Shown piece after piece: positions 1 to 8,998 of a DNA stretch of 64,000 nt; positions within the stretch are counted from its first letter, which is position 1; each line of letters starts with the position of its first letter. The stretch is from Methylotenera sp. L2L1 (lineage in GTDB: Bacteria; Pseudomonadota; Gammaproteobacteria; Burkholderiales; Methylophilaceae), in contig NZ_JQMG01000001.1 of NCBI RefSeq assembly GCF_000744605.1, positions 434,001 through 498,000 on the forward strand, in the 5' to 3' direction. Below the pieces are notes generated by a model. It was not told the origin of the DNA and made no database searches. It saw only the letters and a list, made by a program, of their open reading frames with translations. Both the position numbers and the translations under genes were made by a program.

Positions 1-221
1 GGAACAGCATAAGCATCACTCACTGGGCTTGCGGTTAAATCTGGCGGCACCTCTAGCGGACGTGAACGACCAGCACCTTTATAATCTGATGTGGTATCTA
101 TAAAAGGAATAGAATCACAAGCGCTTAAACTTACCATTAAAAATAAAGGCAAGACGACAGACTTTGCTTTACGCACTACACTTAGACGATCAGCGCCCGA
201 GTTAAAATTAACTTGTTTCAT
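1..221 (-). CDS. bamC: Outer membrane assembly lipoprotein BamC, N-terminal part (partial)
   Basis: Only the first ~73 codons lie in the window; the gene runs off the left edge. The product starts with a basic stretch, then a hydrophobic segment ending in the lipobox LSAC at about residues 33-36, so it should be cleaved at that Cys and lipidated. After the lipobox come a Tyr-Lys-Gly segment and RPLEVPPDLT, a signature seen near the N-terminus of BamC/NlpB proteins. BamC is an accessory lipoprotein of the BAM complex that inserts beta-barrel proteins into the outer membrane. It follows dapA by 30 bases on the same strand, the same dapA-bamC order known in E. coli. The ATG at 219-221 is the only plausible start. 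Identification is good but rests on a short fragment. Confidence 0.8.
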   Translation of the reverse strand, partial: MKQVNFNSGADRLSVVRKAKSVVLPLFLMVSLSACDSIPFIDTTSDYKGAGRSRPLEVPPDLTASPVSDAYAV

Positions 222-251
222 TCAAACCTCGTTTTAAAACTCTATTGTTCG

Positions 252-1127
252 TTATAAAATTTGTGCAGGCTCACATGCCTTACGCAAAACTTCATGATAT
301 TGGGCTGATAAAGTTACCATTGGTAATCGAATGCCAGTTTTAATCATACCCATCTCTGACAAGACCCATTTAACCGGGATTGGGTTTGCCTCAACAAATA
401 ATTTTTGATGCAGACCAAAGAGTTTGGCATTAATTTCACGTGCTACTTTTACGTCACCAGCTAATGCAGACACACACATTTCATGCATCAATTTAGGCGC
501 TACGTTGGCGGTCACTGAAATCACGCCATGCCCACCTAACAACATCAAGGACAATGCAGTTGCATCATCGCCACTGTAAATTGCGAACTCTTTTGGAGCT
601 CGCAATAGCAAATCAGTTCCACGCTCAATACCGCCGGTAGCGTCTTTGATGCCAACAATGTTGGCATGTGTCGCTAAACGTAACACAGTATCATTACTGA
701 TATCACAGCCAGTACGCCCTGGCACATTATAAAGAATTTGTGGGATAGCTACGGCATCGGCAACGGCTTTAAAATGCTGATACAAACCCTCTTGTGTAGG
801 TTTGTTGTAATAAGGCGCAACCAAAAGACAAGCATTTGCGCCTAACTCTTTGGCTTTTTGAGTCAGTACGATAGCCTCTTTTGTTGAATTAGCACCAGTA
901 CCTGCTATGACTGGTACGCGGCCATTTACTTGTGTGACGGCTGTTTGAATAAGCAAGCAGTGCTCTTCAAAATCTACAGTAGGAGACTCCCCTGTAGTGC
1001 CAACAATTACAATACCATCTGTCCCTTGATCAATATGATAATCAATCAATGTTTTTAAAGATGGGATATCTAAACGCCCGTCTTCAAACATGGGCGAAAC
1101 AATAGCAACTAAACTGCCTTGCAACAT
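252..1127 (-). CDS. dapA: 4-hydroxy-tetrahydrodipicolinate synthase
   Basis: Cytoplasmic TIM-barrel aldolase that condenses pyruvate with aspartate semialdehyde, the first committed step of the diaminopimelate/lysine pathway. At 291 residues it has the normal DapA length. GTTGES (residues 43-48) supplies the Thr pair of the active site, Tyr133 in YNVPGRT is the proton-relay tyrosine, and Lys161 in GIKDATGG is the Schiff-base lysine. Its product feeds the meso-DAP used by the MurE ligase encoded later in the window. It is the first gene of a dapA-bamC unit reading leftward, divergent from rnfA across a 431-base gap. Nothing in the sequence looks abnormal. Confidence 0.97.
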   Translation of the reverse strand: MLQGSLVAIVSPMFEDGRLDIPSLKTLIDYHIDQGTDGIVIVGTTGESPTVDFEEHCLLIQTAVTQVNGRVPVIAGTGANSTKEAIVLTQKAKELGANACLLVAPYYNKPTQEGLYQHFKAVADAVAIPQILYNVPGRTGCDISNDTVLRLATHANIVGIKDATGGIERGTDLLLRAPKEFAIYSGDDATALSLMLLGGHGVISVTANVAPKLMHEMCVSALAGDVKVAREINAKLFGLHQKLFVEANPIPVKWVLSEMGMIKTGIRLPMVTLSAQYHEVLRKACEPAQIL

Positions 1128-1284
1128 AGGAAATCTACCTGATTCATAATGTTATATTTTAACCTGAATGTTCTACAATTTTCTTTATTTATTACGCACA
1201 TTTTTGATTTGATGATGAATTGTCAGAAACATTTGTCCACTGTTATTTTAATCTTAAAGTTCAATCTTCATCATTTCAAGTCCG

Positions 1285-1318
1285 CACGATGCATCGTGAG
1301 GCCAAACAGAGATGCATC
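1285..1318. promoter_or_regulatory. Paired palindromes, candidate operator
   Basis: CACGATGCATCGTG at 1285-1298 is a perfect 14-base palindrome. A second copy of its core, GATGCATC, lies at 1311-1318, with centres 23 bases apart (about two helical turns). This arrangement would suit a dimeric regulator binding between the divergent dapA and rnfA genes. A single palindrome of this length can occur by chance in 64 kb; the repeated core makes it more noteworthy. The regulator is unknown. Confidence 0.3.
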
Positions 1319-1496
1319 GCCGTATCGATTCACGCGACACCCTATACTGAAATCATGACAGATTTATTAAAAAACACTCTCATCAACAACCATCATTACA
1401 CACTGGCCAGCATCGACAACTGCTAGTCAAAAAATGAAGTTAAAACTTATTGATATTTTTATGTATCCAACACATAGCTAGCGTGGCTTTAACTGC

Positions 1497-1523
1497 TTGC
1501 CTCAGTAGCAAACACGGTATAAT
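1497..1523 (+). promoter_or_regulatory. Candidate promoter of the rnf operon
   Basis: A perfect TATAAT -10 hexamer lies at 1518-1523, 35 bases before the rnfA ATG. The best -35 match is TTGCCT at 1497-1502, but the 15-base spacing is short, so the -10 carries most of the evidence. Confidence 0.4.
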
Positions 1524-1558
1524 CTCAGGAACTATCGTTGAAAGCCCATATTTAAAAT

Positions 1559-2152
1559 ATGTCCTTTGATTTTCATCACTATATTATGATTTTAGTCGGC
1601 ACTGTATTTGTAAATAATATCGTGCTGGTGAAAATTCTTGGCTTATGTCCATTCATGGGTGTTTCTAAAAAATTAGAAGCCTCTATCGGCATGGCTGGCG
1701 CGACGGCTCTGGTGTTAAGCATTGGCTCTATGACCAGCTGGGGAATTAATTACTACCTGTTAGAACCCAACGGACTATTTTACTTACGCACATTATCTTT
1801 TATTGTCATTATTGCCGGTGTAGTGCAGCTCACTGAAATGGTGATGGAAAAGAACTTTCCCACGCTGCATCAAGGCTTAGGTATTTTTCTACCGCTTATC
1901 ACAACAAACTGTGCAGTCCTAGGTATTCCATTGCTGAACGCGCAGGCAAGCCATAGCTTTTTGGAATCTCTATTTTTTGGACTAGGCGGTGCTCTTGGTT
2001 TTTCATTAGTGCTGATTCTATTTGCTTCTATGCGCGAGCGATTAGAGGGTGCAGACGTGCCTGCTGCATTTAAAGGCTCTGCAATTGGGATGATTACTGC
2101 GGCGTTAATGAGTTTGGCATTTATGGGGTTTATGGGCTTAGATAAATACTAA
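1559..2152 (+). CDS. rnfA: Electron transport complex subunit RnfA
   Basis: Six-helix inner-membrane subunit of the Rnf (Rsx) complex, which couples electron transfer between ferredoxin and NAD to ion movement. The 197-residue length is typical. Near the N-terminus, [16 protein letters not shown] contains the conserved Cys that, with the Cys in TTNCAVLG, is thought from NqrD/E-RnfA/E structures to hold an iron-sulfur cluster inside the membrane. RnfA is paralogous to RnfE, encoded at the other end of the operon, and the two pack as an inverted pair. There is no clear Shine-Dalgarno before the ATG. A 159-base AT-rich gap separates it from rnfB, larger than the other spacings in the operon. Family assignment is firm; the physiological direction of electron flow cannot be read from sequence. 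Confidence 0.95.
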   Translation: MSFDFHHYIMILVGTVFVNNIVLVKILGLCPFMGVSKKLEASIGMAGATALVLSIGSMTSWGINYYLLEPNGLFYLRTLSFIVIIAGVVQLTEMVMEKNFPTLHQGLGIFLPLITTNCAVLGIPLLNAQASHSFLESLFFGLGGALGFSLVLILFASMRERLEGADVPAAFKGSAIGMITAALMSLAFMGFMGLDKY

Positions 2153-2311
2153 ACACTTGAATAAACAATCAAGTTTTGTATAAATTTTTGGTGCTAACCC
2201 AGCCACATTAATCAGCATGACTAGCCATTAAAATACAAGACAAAATATAAAGACAAAAATAAAAAACAAGTACAAGCCATTTAATTTAATCAATCATCAA
2301 AAAATAGCGAT

Positions 2312-2890
2312 ATGTTATTAACCTCCATCTACATCATGCTTGGACTGGCTTTAGTGCTCGGCATTTTGTTAGGCATTGCGGCACTACTTTTTAAAGTAGA
2401 GGGAGATCCGTTGGTCGCGCGTATTGATGCCATCCTACCCCAAACCCAATGCGGACAATGCGGTTACCCTGGTTGCAAACCTTACGCCACTGCGATTGCT
2501 AACGGTGAGGCCGACATTAATCAGTGCCCGCCCGGCGGCGATGCGGGCGTCCATGCACTGGCTGATTTGTTAGGTGTCGAATATAAGCCGCTTAATGCTG
2601 AACATGGCGTACCTAAACCAAAATCTGTGGCTTTTATTGATGAAGCCACCTGCATTGGTTGCACTTTATGCATACAGGCATGTCCGGTGGATGCAATTTT
2701 AGGGGCAGCTAAACATATGCATACCATTATTGCGTCAGAATGCACTGGTTGCGAATTATGTGTAGCACCGTGCCCGGTTGACTGCATTACGATGGAACCT
2801 GTAGCTGAAACACCTGATAACTGGAAATGGAAGTATCCAGTATTTCCAATCAAGGCTTTGCCTGCGAGTCATGGTAAGACATCATCATGA
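2312..2890 (+). CDS. rnfB: Electron transport complex iron-sulfur subunit RnfB
   Basis: Membrane-anchored ferredoxin-like subunit that passes electrons within the Rnf complex on the cytoplasmic face. Residues 1-27 form a transmembrane anchor. A four-Cys cluster domain follows (Cys47, Cys50, Cys55, Cys72), then two 4Fe-4S ferredoxin motifs, Cys114/117/120/124 and Cys144/147/150/154, each of the CxxCxxCxxxCP type. The C-terminus ends shortly after the second ferredoxin motif, so this is the short RnfB form without extra clusters. Its TGA overlaps the rnfC ATG by four bases (ATGA), which implies translational coupling. The start ATG follows an A-rich stretch rather than a strong ribosome binding site. 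Confidence 0.96.
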   Translation: MLLTSIYIMLGLALVLGILLGIAALLFKVEGDPLVARIDAILPQTQCGQCGYPGCKPYATAIANGEADINQCPPGGDAGVHALADLLGVEYKPLNAEHGVPKPKSVAFIDEATCIGCTLCIQACPVDAILGAAKHMHTIIASECTGCELCVAPCPVDCITMEPVAETPDNWKWKYPVFPIKALPASHGKTSS

Positions 2891-4809
2891 ATAGCATCAT
2901 TCAATTTGCCAGTAAGCTCATGAAAGGCCTCACTTCAGACCATGCAAGTTCAGGCAATGCTAGTGACGTCTATAAGTTTCATGGTGGCGTACACCCAGAC
3001 GGACACAAACATGAATCAACAACGCGCCCGATTTCACAACTTGCGATTCCGGAAACACTGACCTTACCACTACGCCAACATGTAGGCTACATTCCTAAAA
3101 TCAAAGTCAACATAGGTGATTATGTTTTAAAAGGAGAGATGATTGCCGAGGCAGAAGGTACGGTGTCCGCTGCCATCCATGCGCCGACGTCAGGTACGAT
3201 TGCCGCGATTGATGAAGCCGTGATTCCGCACCCCTCTGGCCTGCCAGACATGTGCGTGACAATAACACCCGATGGTAAAGATCAATGGAAGCCATTAACG
3301 CCTATTGATTGGAAAAACACAGCCCTCGACGAGCTGATTACTAGTTTACGTTCATCTGGTATCGTAGGTTTAGGTGGTGCCACCTTCCCCACGCACATTA
3401 AACTACGTAAAGATGGTGCGTCAGCAATCCATACCTTAATCATTAATGCAGCAGAGTGCGAGCCTTACATCACTTGTGATGACATGCTGATGCGGGAGCG
3501 TGCAGATGAAATCATCAAAGGCGTTGAGATAGCACAGCACTTACTTGGTGCGGCTAAAGTGATGATTGGTATTGAAGATAACAAGCCTGACGCCACTAAC
3601 GCGATGACCTCAGCCAGCCAGGTATTAGCCAATGCAACAGTAAAAACAGTACCAACGCTATACCCTAGTGGCGATGCACGCAGACTCATTCATCTATTAT
3701 TAGGCGTTGAAGTACCGCACCACAAACGCTCCACTGAGGTGGGAATCCAAGTATTTAACGTGGCAACCGTATTGGCTATTTATCGTTATTTCACATTTGG
3801 TGAACCTAGTGTCAGCCGCGTAGTAACAGTAACAGGCAATGTTGAAACTCCTCAGAATTTTGAAGTATTGCTGGGCACCCCCATGCCGTTTTTGATTGCT
3901 GCTGCTGGCGGTGCCAAAACAGACACCACACATTTTGTGATGGGTGGCCCGATGATGGGTTTTGACTTACCAAGCATTGATGTGCCGGTCACCAAAGCGG
4001 CGAACTGCATCATTGCTGCTAGCCCAAGCTTATTTGCGCCTCCCCCGCCTGCCATGCCCTGCATACGTTGCACACGCTGCGCAGATGCTTGCCCAGTGAA
4101 CCTGCAACCACAAGAGCTTTATTGGTTTGCTAAGTCAGATAATTTAGAAAAAGCGCGCGATTACCATTTATTTGATTGTATTGAATGCGGCTGCTGCACT
4201 TATGTGTGCCCAAGCAATATTCCATTAGTGCAATATTATCGTTATGCAAAAAGTGAGATTATCGCAGCAGATAAAGCACAAGAAGCAGCGGACTTAGCGC
4301 GTGAGCGTAATGACTTTAGATTAGCGCGTATAGAACGCGAAAAACTGGAACGTGCGCAAAAACATGCAGAGCGTGCCGCCGGCGCAAAAAATGATAGTGC
4401 CAAGGCCGAAAAAACAGATAAAGAAAGACCTGCAAGCAGCACTGAGGCAGATGATGCCAAAAAAGCAGCGATTGCGGCCGCCATAGAACGAGCAAAAGCA
4501 CTTAAGTTAGCAGCTTCACAGACTAACGCAACAAAGACAAGCAGTGAAGAGAACCTCGAACCAGCACTTACTGAAAACAAACCTGAGCCTTCTGCACCTA
4601 TCAGTGACGAACAGGCAAAAAAAGACAAGCAAGCATTGATTGCAGCCGCCATTGAGCGTGCCAAGGCTCAAAAGCTAGCAGCGGCTCAAGCAGGGGTTGC
4701 GCCAAAAAACACCGACAACCTCAGCCCTAAAGTTAAGGCTAAAATCACTGAGATTGAAACCATACGTGCGAAAGTAAAGCAGATGGTTGAAAATAAAGAC
4801 ACTGACTAA
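2887..4809 (+). CDS. rnfC: Electron transport complex subunit RnfC
   Basis: Peripheral cytoplasmic subunit that binds NADH and FMN and carries two 4Fe-4S clusters. Cluster ligands are visible at Cys392/395/398/402 and Cys431/434/437/441. The region before them holds the glycine-rich [10 protein letters not shown] and NAAECEPY motifs of the RnfC/NqrF-like flavin-binding fold. From about residue 450 the protein continues as a long Ala/Lys/Glu-rich, probably helical tail in which a block resembling [13 protein letters not shown] occurs twice. Such repeated tails are known in gammaproteobacterial RsxC proteins and vary between species. It overlaps rnfB by four bases. The stop TAA is followed at once by a tiny ATG frame (see 4809-4841) leading into rnfD. 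Confidence 0.96.
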   Translation: MNSIIQFASKLMKGLTSDHASSGNASDVYKFHGGVHPDGHKHESTTRPISQLAIPETLTLPLRQHVGYIPKIKVNIGDYVLKGEMIAEAEGTVSAAIHAPTSGTIAAIDEAVIPHPSGLPDMCVTITPDGKDQWKPLTPIDWKNTALDELITSLRSSGIVGLGGATFPTHIKLRKDGASAIHTLIINAAECEPYITCDDMLMRERADEIIKGVEIAQHLLGAAKVMIGIEDNKPDATNAMTSASQVLANATVKTVPTLYPSGDARRLIHLLLGVEVPHHKRSTEVGIQVFNVATVLAIYRYFTFGEPSVSRVVTVTGNVETPQNFEVLLGTPMPFLIAAAGGAKTDTTHFVMGGPMMGFDLPSIDVPVTKAANCIIAASPSLFAPPPPAMPCIRCTRCADACPVNLQPQELYWFAKSDNLEKARDYHLFDCIECGCCTYVCPSNIPLVQYYRYAKSEIIAADKAQEAADLARERNDFRLARIEREKLERAQKHAERAAGAKNDSAKAEKTDKERPASSTEADDAKKAAIAAAIERAKALKLAASQTNATKTSSEENLEPALTENKPEPSAPISDEQAKKDKQALIAAAIERAKAQKLAAAQAGVAPKNTDNLSPKVKAKITEIETIRAKVKQMVENKDTD

Positions 4810-4841
4810 TGGCTATACTTACTTTACTGTTATTAGGATAA
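4809..4841 (+). CDS. Possible 10-codon coupling peptide between rnfC and rnfD
   Basis: The last base of the rnfC stop begins an ATG (TAATG), opening a 10-residue frame [10 protein letters not shown] whose TAA lies at 4839-4841. That stop sits directly after the AGGA ribosome binding site of the proposed rnfD TTG start at 4847. The layout suggests ribosomes could pass from rnfC through this mini-frame to rnfD. It may equally be chance, since the peptide has no recognisable function. Confidence 0.25.
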   Translation: MAILTLLLLG

Positions 4842-4846
4842 AACGC

Positions 4847-5866
4847 TTGAATCGCTCACCATACATTACCGACGCACCTACTGTTAGCGTCATTATGCTA
4901 AAAGTATTGATTGCGCTTGTGCCGGGCATTATTGCTTACCTATGGGTCTATGGCGCTGGAGTTTTAGTGTCATTGTCGCTAGCCACAATCACGGCATTGG
5001 TGACTGAGGCTGCGATTCTAAAAATCAGGCAACGCCCTATCGCCCCTAGCCTTGCCGATTTAAGTGCGGTTGTCACAGCATGGCTACTGGCGCTGGCACT
5101 GCCGCCTCTTGCACCTTGGTGGCTAGTGGTTGTGGGTACATTTTTTGCCATCGCCATCGCCAAACAGCTGTATGGCGGATTAGGCTACAACCCATTTAAT
5201 CCTGCAATGGTCGGCTATGCAGTGTTACTGATTTCTTTTCCAGTCATCATGACCAAATGGCCTGCGCCGTTGACGCTGGCTGATGCCCCGTTAAATGCGT
5301 TAGACCAAGTAAAGTTAATATTCAGCAATAGCTTACCGGCAGGCGTCCAGCTGGATGCGGTAACTTCAGCCACACCCTTAGATTATTTAAAAACACAACT
5401 GATGCTTAAACACGAAGTGACAGACATTGCGCAAGCACCTATTTTTGGTCAGTTTGGTGCAACAGGCGGAGAAATAGTCACTGGGAGCTATCTACTGGGT
5501 GGTCTATATTTAATGCAGCAACGGATTATTTCCTGGCATCTACCCACTGCATTTATTGGGGCGCTGGCTTTCATTTCCTTAATATTTAACATCATTGACC
5601 CTGCTCACTTCGCCAATCCCGCATTCCATCTCATGAGCGGTGCAACCATGCTTTGCGCTTTCTTTATCATTACCGATCCAGTGAGCGGCCCCACTACACC
5701 AAGAGGCAAACTCTACTTTGCAGCTGGTGTTGCTGTACTCACTTATTTAATTCGCGTATACGGAGGCTATCCAGACGGCGTTGCCTTTGCAGTATTAATC
5801 ATGAATATGTGCGTACCGTTGATAGATGCTTACACACAACCACGTGTATTTGGACATAAGCACTAG
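4847..5866 (+). CDS. rnfD: Electron transport complex subunit RnfD
   Basis: Integral membrane subunit of the Rnf complex carrying covalently bound FMN. The open frame begins at a TTG at 4787, inside rnfC, but I place the start at the TTG at 4847. That codon is preceded by AGGA with 8-base spacing, and the protein then begins NRSPYITDAPTVSVIML, which lines up with the usual RnfD N-terminus (SPYTHNQRQTSRIML in E. coli, from memory). Conserved PPLAPWW, AKQLYGGLGYNPFNPAM and the later ITDPVSGPTTPRG motifs are present. The Thr in TSATPLD (about residue 176 from this start) corresponds to the SGAT-type flavin attachment site known in RnfD/NqrB, although here the segment reads TSAT. Many transmembrane helices are visible. 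Confidence 0.93.
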   Translation: MNRSPYITDAPTVSVIMLKVLIALVPGIIAYLWVYGAGVLVSLSLATITALVTEAAILKIRQRPIAPSLADLSAVVTAWLLALALPPLAPWWLVVVGTFFAIAIAKQLYGGLGYNPFNPAMVGYAVLLISFPVIMTKWPAPLTLADAPLNALDQVKLIFSNSLPAGVQLDAVTSATPLDYLKTQLMLKHEVTDIAQAPIFGQFGATGGEIVTGSYLLGGLYLMQQRIISWHLPTAFIGALAFISLIFNIIDPAHFANPAFHLMSGATMLCAFFIITDPVSGPTTPRGKLYFAAGVAVLTYLIRVYGGYPDGVAFAVLIMNMCVPLIDAYTQPRVFGHKH

Positions 5867-5874
5867 GAACAACA

Positions 5875-6537
5875 ATGGCAGACACGCTACTTAAACACAC
5901 AATAAAAACAGCGAGCACGCTCGCTGCATTTACACTAGTGGGCACTGCGATACTGGCTTATATCTTCATGATTACGCGCGCACCGATTGAAGCGAGCGAA
6001 GCAGAGGCGCGCTTAGCACTTTTTTCACAAATATTGCCCCATCACGTATACGACAATGATTTATTGAAAACAGAACTGCTGATTCCTCCCAACCAGCTTC
6101 TGGGCAATCGAATCGCTAGCAAGGCTAACATCGCTAAATTAGGTAATGAGCCTGTGGGGGTCATTTTAGAAGCAATTGCGCATGACGGTTATGCAGGCGA
6201 TATTAAATTGCTGATTGCAATTCGTGCTGACGGCTCTATTAGCGGAGTGCGCGTACTAGCGCATAAAGAAACGCCCGGCCTAGGGGATTACATTGATATC
6301 GAGCGGGACGACTGGATTACGCAATTCAGCAATGAATCTTTGGCTAAAACCGCTGCCAAAGATTGGGCAGTGGTAAAAGACGGCGGAAAGTTTGAATACA
6401 TGGCGGGCGCAACCATCACCCCGCGTGCAATTGTAAAAGCCGTTGCTAAAGCACTACAGTTTTTTAATGAGAATAAAGCACGACTATTAGAAAACAACAC
6501 TGCAGATAACACACTGCAAGGTAAGGATGGAACATGA
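5875..6537 (+). CDS. rnfG: Electron transport complex subunit RnfG
   Basis: Subunit with one N-terminal transmembrane helix (about residues 13-33) and a periplasmic FMN-binding domain. The flavin-attachment motif is seen as AGATITPRAI, with Thr180 as the expected phosphoester-linked residue; the family usually reads SGAT, so the Ser-to-Ala change is a small deviation. The HKETPGLGD motif around residue 130 is also characteristic. At 220 residues the length is normal. The gene starts 8 bases after rnfD and its TGA overlaps the rnfE ATG by four bases, consistent with a single translationally coupled operon. Confidence 0.95.
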   Translation: MADTLLKHTIKTASTLAAFTLVGTAILAYIFMITRAPIEASEAEARLALFSQILPHHVYDNDLLKTELLIPPNQLLGNRIASKANIAKLGNEPVGVILEAIAHDGYAGDIKLLIAIRADGSISGVRVLAHKETPGLGDYIDIERDDWITQFSNESLAKTAAKDWAVVKDGGKFEYMAGATITPRAIVKAVAKALQFFNENKARLLENNTADNTLQGKDGT

Positions 6538-7232
6538 GCATCTATAAAGAAATCACCCTCAACGGGATTTGGAAACAAAATCCTGGTGTTGTCCAGTTAT
6601 TAGGCCTATGCCCAACTCTGGCAGTGACCACCTCGGTGGTAAACGGTGTTAGCCTTGGCTTAGCCACTGTATTAGTGATGGCGGCTGCCAATGGTGCTAT
6701 CTCACCTGTGCGTAAATATGTACCGAATGAAATTCGGGTACCTGTCTTTATTTTGGTGATTGCAGCACTTGTCACCGTCATCGACTTATCTATCAATGCA
6801 TTTGCACATCCATTACATAAAGTTTTAGGGATTTTCATCCCTTTAATCGTTGTTAATTGTATTGTGCTGGCACGTGTGGAATCATTTGCCGCTAAAAATG
6901 CGCCTATACCATCGATTTTAGATGGCTTCATGATGGGCATTGGATTAACGTTAGTATTGGCATTACTCAGTGGAATGCGTGAGCTTGTAGGCAAAGGGAC
7001 CTTATTTTCCGGTTTAGATTTAGTGTTTGGTCCGTCAGCCAAGCAATTTGTGCTGACAGTTATTCCTGATTACCATGGATTTTTACTGGCGGTGCTTCCA
7101 CCGGGAGCTTTTTTAGGCTTGGGCATGCTCATTGCGGCTCGTAACTGGATTGATATCAGAAATAAAGCAAAAGACAGTACACGTGAAGGTCATGCGACAA
7201 CATCTGAACTTCAACCTGCGCTTAACGCTTAG
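6534..7232 (+). CDS. rnfE: Electron transport complex subunit RnfE
   Basis: Six-helix inner-membrane subunit and paralogue of RnfA. NPGVVQLLGLCPTLAVT near the N-terminus and VVNCIVLARVE in the middle carry the two conserved cysteines believed to help ligate the intramembrane iron-sulfur cluster shared with RnfA. The 232-residue length is usual. It completes the set A-B-C-D-G-E, so the complex should be functional. The nth gene follows after 17 bases, an rnf-nth linkage also found in E. coli and many other Proteobacteria. Confidence 0.95.
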   Translation: MSIYKEITLNGIWKQNPGVVQLLGLCPTLAVTTSVVNGVSLGLATVLVMAAANGAISPVRKYVPNEIRVPVFILVIAALVTVIDLSINAFAHPLHKVLGIFIPLIVVNCIVLARVESFAAKNAPIPSILDGFMMGIGLTLVLALLSGMRELVGKGTLFSGLDLVFGPSAKQFVLTVIPDYHGFLLAVLPPGAFLGLGMLIAARNWIDIRNKAKDSTREGHATTSELQPALNA

Positions 7233-7249
7233 TCTGTCAGGCGCACCCT

Positions 7250-7915
7250 ATGAATGCAGAAAAACGCTTAGAGATTTTTAAACGCCTACAGATAGCGATT
7301 CCTAACCCCGCAACAGAGTTGAACTACAGTAGTCACTTTGAGCTGCTGATTGCCGTAATGCTCTCAGCCCAAGCGACCGACAAAAGTGTTAATCTCGCGA
7401 CCGACAAACTTTTTGCTGTCGCTAACACACCAGAAAGCATTTTGGCACTTGGGTTAATCAACCTAGAAAGTTACATTAAAACCATCGGTCTGTATCACGC
7501 TAAAGCCAAGAACGTTTTAGCCACCTGTCAGATACTGATCAACCAACATCAATCTCAAGTGCCGCATTCCCGTGTTGCTTTAGAGGCATTGCCGGGCGTT
7601 GGCCGCAAAACAGCTAATGTCGTTTTAAATACGGCATTTGGCGAACCCACCATTGCAGTGGATACACATTTATTTAGGCTAGGTAACCGCATCAAGCTGG
7701 CTACAGGCAAAACTGTTCTAGACGTCGAAAAGAAATACATTAAAACGATTCCAGCAGAATTCATGCAGGATGCGCATCACCTGCTTATTCTGCATGGCCG
7801 TTACGTATGCACTGCGCGCAAACCAAAATGTGCCGAATGCTGCATAGAAGACCTATGTGAATATCAGGCAAAAGAGTATCACTTGCCACACACCGCAGAG
7901 CCCGCAAAAAGATGA
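7250..7915 (+). CDS. nth: Endonuclease III (DNA glycosylase/AP lyase)
   Basis: Base-excision repair enzyme that removes oxidised pyrimidines and cleaves the abasic site. The helix-hairpin-helix LPGVGRKTANVV carries catalytic Lys120, and Asp138 in VDTH is the catalytic aspartate. The C-terminal 4Fe-4S cluster ligands are Cys187, Cys194, Cys197 and Cys203 with the canonical 6-2-5 spacing. Length (221) is slightly more than E. coli Nth. It is the last gene of the rnf run and overlaps the following FIST gene by four bases (ATGA), so the transcript probably continues rightward. Confidence 0.97.
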   Translation: MNAEKRLEIFKRLQIAIPNPATELNYSSHFELLIAVMLSAQATDKSVNLATDKLFAVANTPESILALGLINLESYIKTIGLYHAKAKNVLATCQILINQHQSQVPHSRVALEALPGVGRKTANVVLNTAFGEPTIAVDTHLFRLGNRIKLATGKTVLDVEKKYIKTIPAEFMQDAHHLLILHGRYVCTARKPKCAECCIEDLCEYQAKEYHLPHTAEPAKR

Positions 7916-8991
7916 AAGTCGCTACCAGCATTGTACTAGGCCGCCAAGCGTTACCAGCCTTGGCTAGTCAGGCTGTTAACAATGCAATGGGCAAAGCCGG
8001 CATCAGCACGGCAAATGGCGTGTTGCTGTTGCTAACCTCAGAATTTGCGAGCAACCCCCAAGCCGCCATTATGGCTGCGGCAAAAGCGGCTGGCTGTACG
8101 CAAGTGACTGGCTGCTCAGCTACCGGTATTTTTACTGAAGAAGACTGGGTACTTGATACGCCCGCTGCTGCTGCCATGGTGTTTGGGGGTGACATACAGT
8201 TAGCACTGGCTCAGCATAACGATGCCGGACAGCCGCTCCTTACCATGGCTGCCCCCAGCGCGATTAACAGCACATGGCTCAATCATCATATCCGTTATGG
8301 CGGGATATCTGGCGACGCAACAGGGCATGGCCCATTCTCCGTATGGCAAAATGCAAAAGGTGATGTAAAAGGCCACATCGAGATGTTTCTATCTGGCGTT
8401 AAAATGGCCACAAAAGCCTCTCACGGCTTAATGTTACTCAGCCAGCCCAAGCAAGTGCATGCAAGCAAGCAGTTTGACCTAGAAATATTAGGTAAACAAA
8501 AAGCGCTAAGAACATTACAAAAAGCTTGGAAGCATCATCACAAAACCGAAGAGCCATTTCCACTGCATTTATTGATGGCAGTTTATGCCGATAGTGCAGA
8601 GGCAATTTCTGAGGGAAAATACCACCAAACCTCCATCATTAGCTGTGATGAGAAAAATGGTAGCATTACGCTAGCACACGCCCTGCCTGTTGGTCATTAT
8701 GTAAGCTGGGCACTACGCGATGCAAACACGGCTGAAACCGACATGGCACTAACAGCAGATACGCTGACAACAGAATTAGGCAGCACACCAGACTTTGGCT
8801 TGTTATTCTCTTGTCTAGGCCGAGGCCCATATCTGTATAACGGAGAAGATCTCGACCTTAGAGTCATTACGCAGCGGTTTCCAAATATGCCATTATTAGG
8901 CTTTTATGGTAACGGCGAGATTACCTGCATCGACGGGCAGAACCAACTACTGCCATACTCTACCGTTCTTTCATTATTTTCGGCGCTATAG
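7912..8991 (+). CDS. FIST N/C domain sensory protein
   Basis: A 359-residue soluble protein made of the FIST N domain (about residues 20-215) followed by the FIST C domain (about 216-355). Visible family features are the early AAGCTQVTGCSATGIF segment, the GCxxxG-like core, and the C-terminal LLFSCLGRGPYLY and LGFYGNGEI motifs. FIST domains are regarded as small-ligand, possibly amino-acid, sensing modules and are often found with chemotaxis or signalling domains; here the protein stands alone. No membrane segment or output domain is present. It overlaps nth by four bases and is followed 7 bases later by a DUF1841 gene and then an ECF sigma factor. It may feed that regulatory unit, but position is the only evidence. 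Confidence 0.85.
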   Translation: MKVATSIVLGRQALPALASQAVNNAMGKAGISTANGVLLLLTSEFASNPQAAIMAAAKAAGCTQVTGCSATGIFTEEDWVLDTPAAAAMVFGGDIQLALAQHNDAGQPLLTMAAPSAINSTWLNHHIRYGGISGDATGHGPFSVWQNAKGDVKGHIEMFLSGVKMATKASHGLMLLSQPKQVHASKQFDLEILGKQKALRTLQKAWKHHHKTEEPFPLHLLMAVYADSAEAISEGKYHQTSIISCDEKNGSITLAHALPVGHYVSWALRDANTAETDMALTADTLTTELGSTPDFGLLFSCLGRGPYLYNGEDLDLRVITQRFPNMPLLGFYGNGEITCIDGQNQLLPYSTVLSLFSAL

Positions 8992-8998
8992 GTATCTT

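Larger units (their letters stand above)
1128..1558. other. Divergent intergenic region between dapA and rnfA
   Basis: This 431-base AT-rich gap must hold the promoters of both divergent units. I see a perfect 14-base palindrome at 1285-1298, a related 8-base palindrome at 1311-1318, and a good -10 element for rnfA at 1518-1523. Two overlapping plus-strand reading frames (1149-1358 and 1220-1426) have no convincing ribosome binding site and resemble no family I know, so I do not call them genes. No tRNA or terminator was recognised. Confidence 0.6.

Noticed and set aside
1149-1426. Two overlapping plus-strand reading frames (69 and 68 codons) in the dapA-rnfA gap
   Set aside because: No ribosome binding site, no family resemblance, and they cross the candidate operator; likely chance frames in an AT-rich promoter region.
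4242-4664. 140-codon minus-strand frame inside rnfC
   Set aside because: Shadow of the Ala/Lys-rich rnfC tail; no independent start signals.
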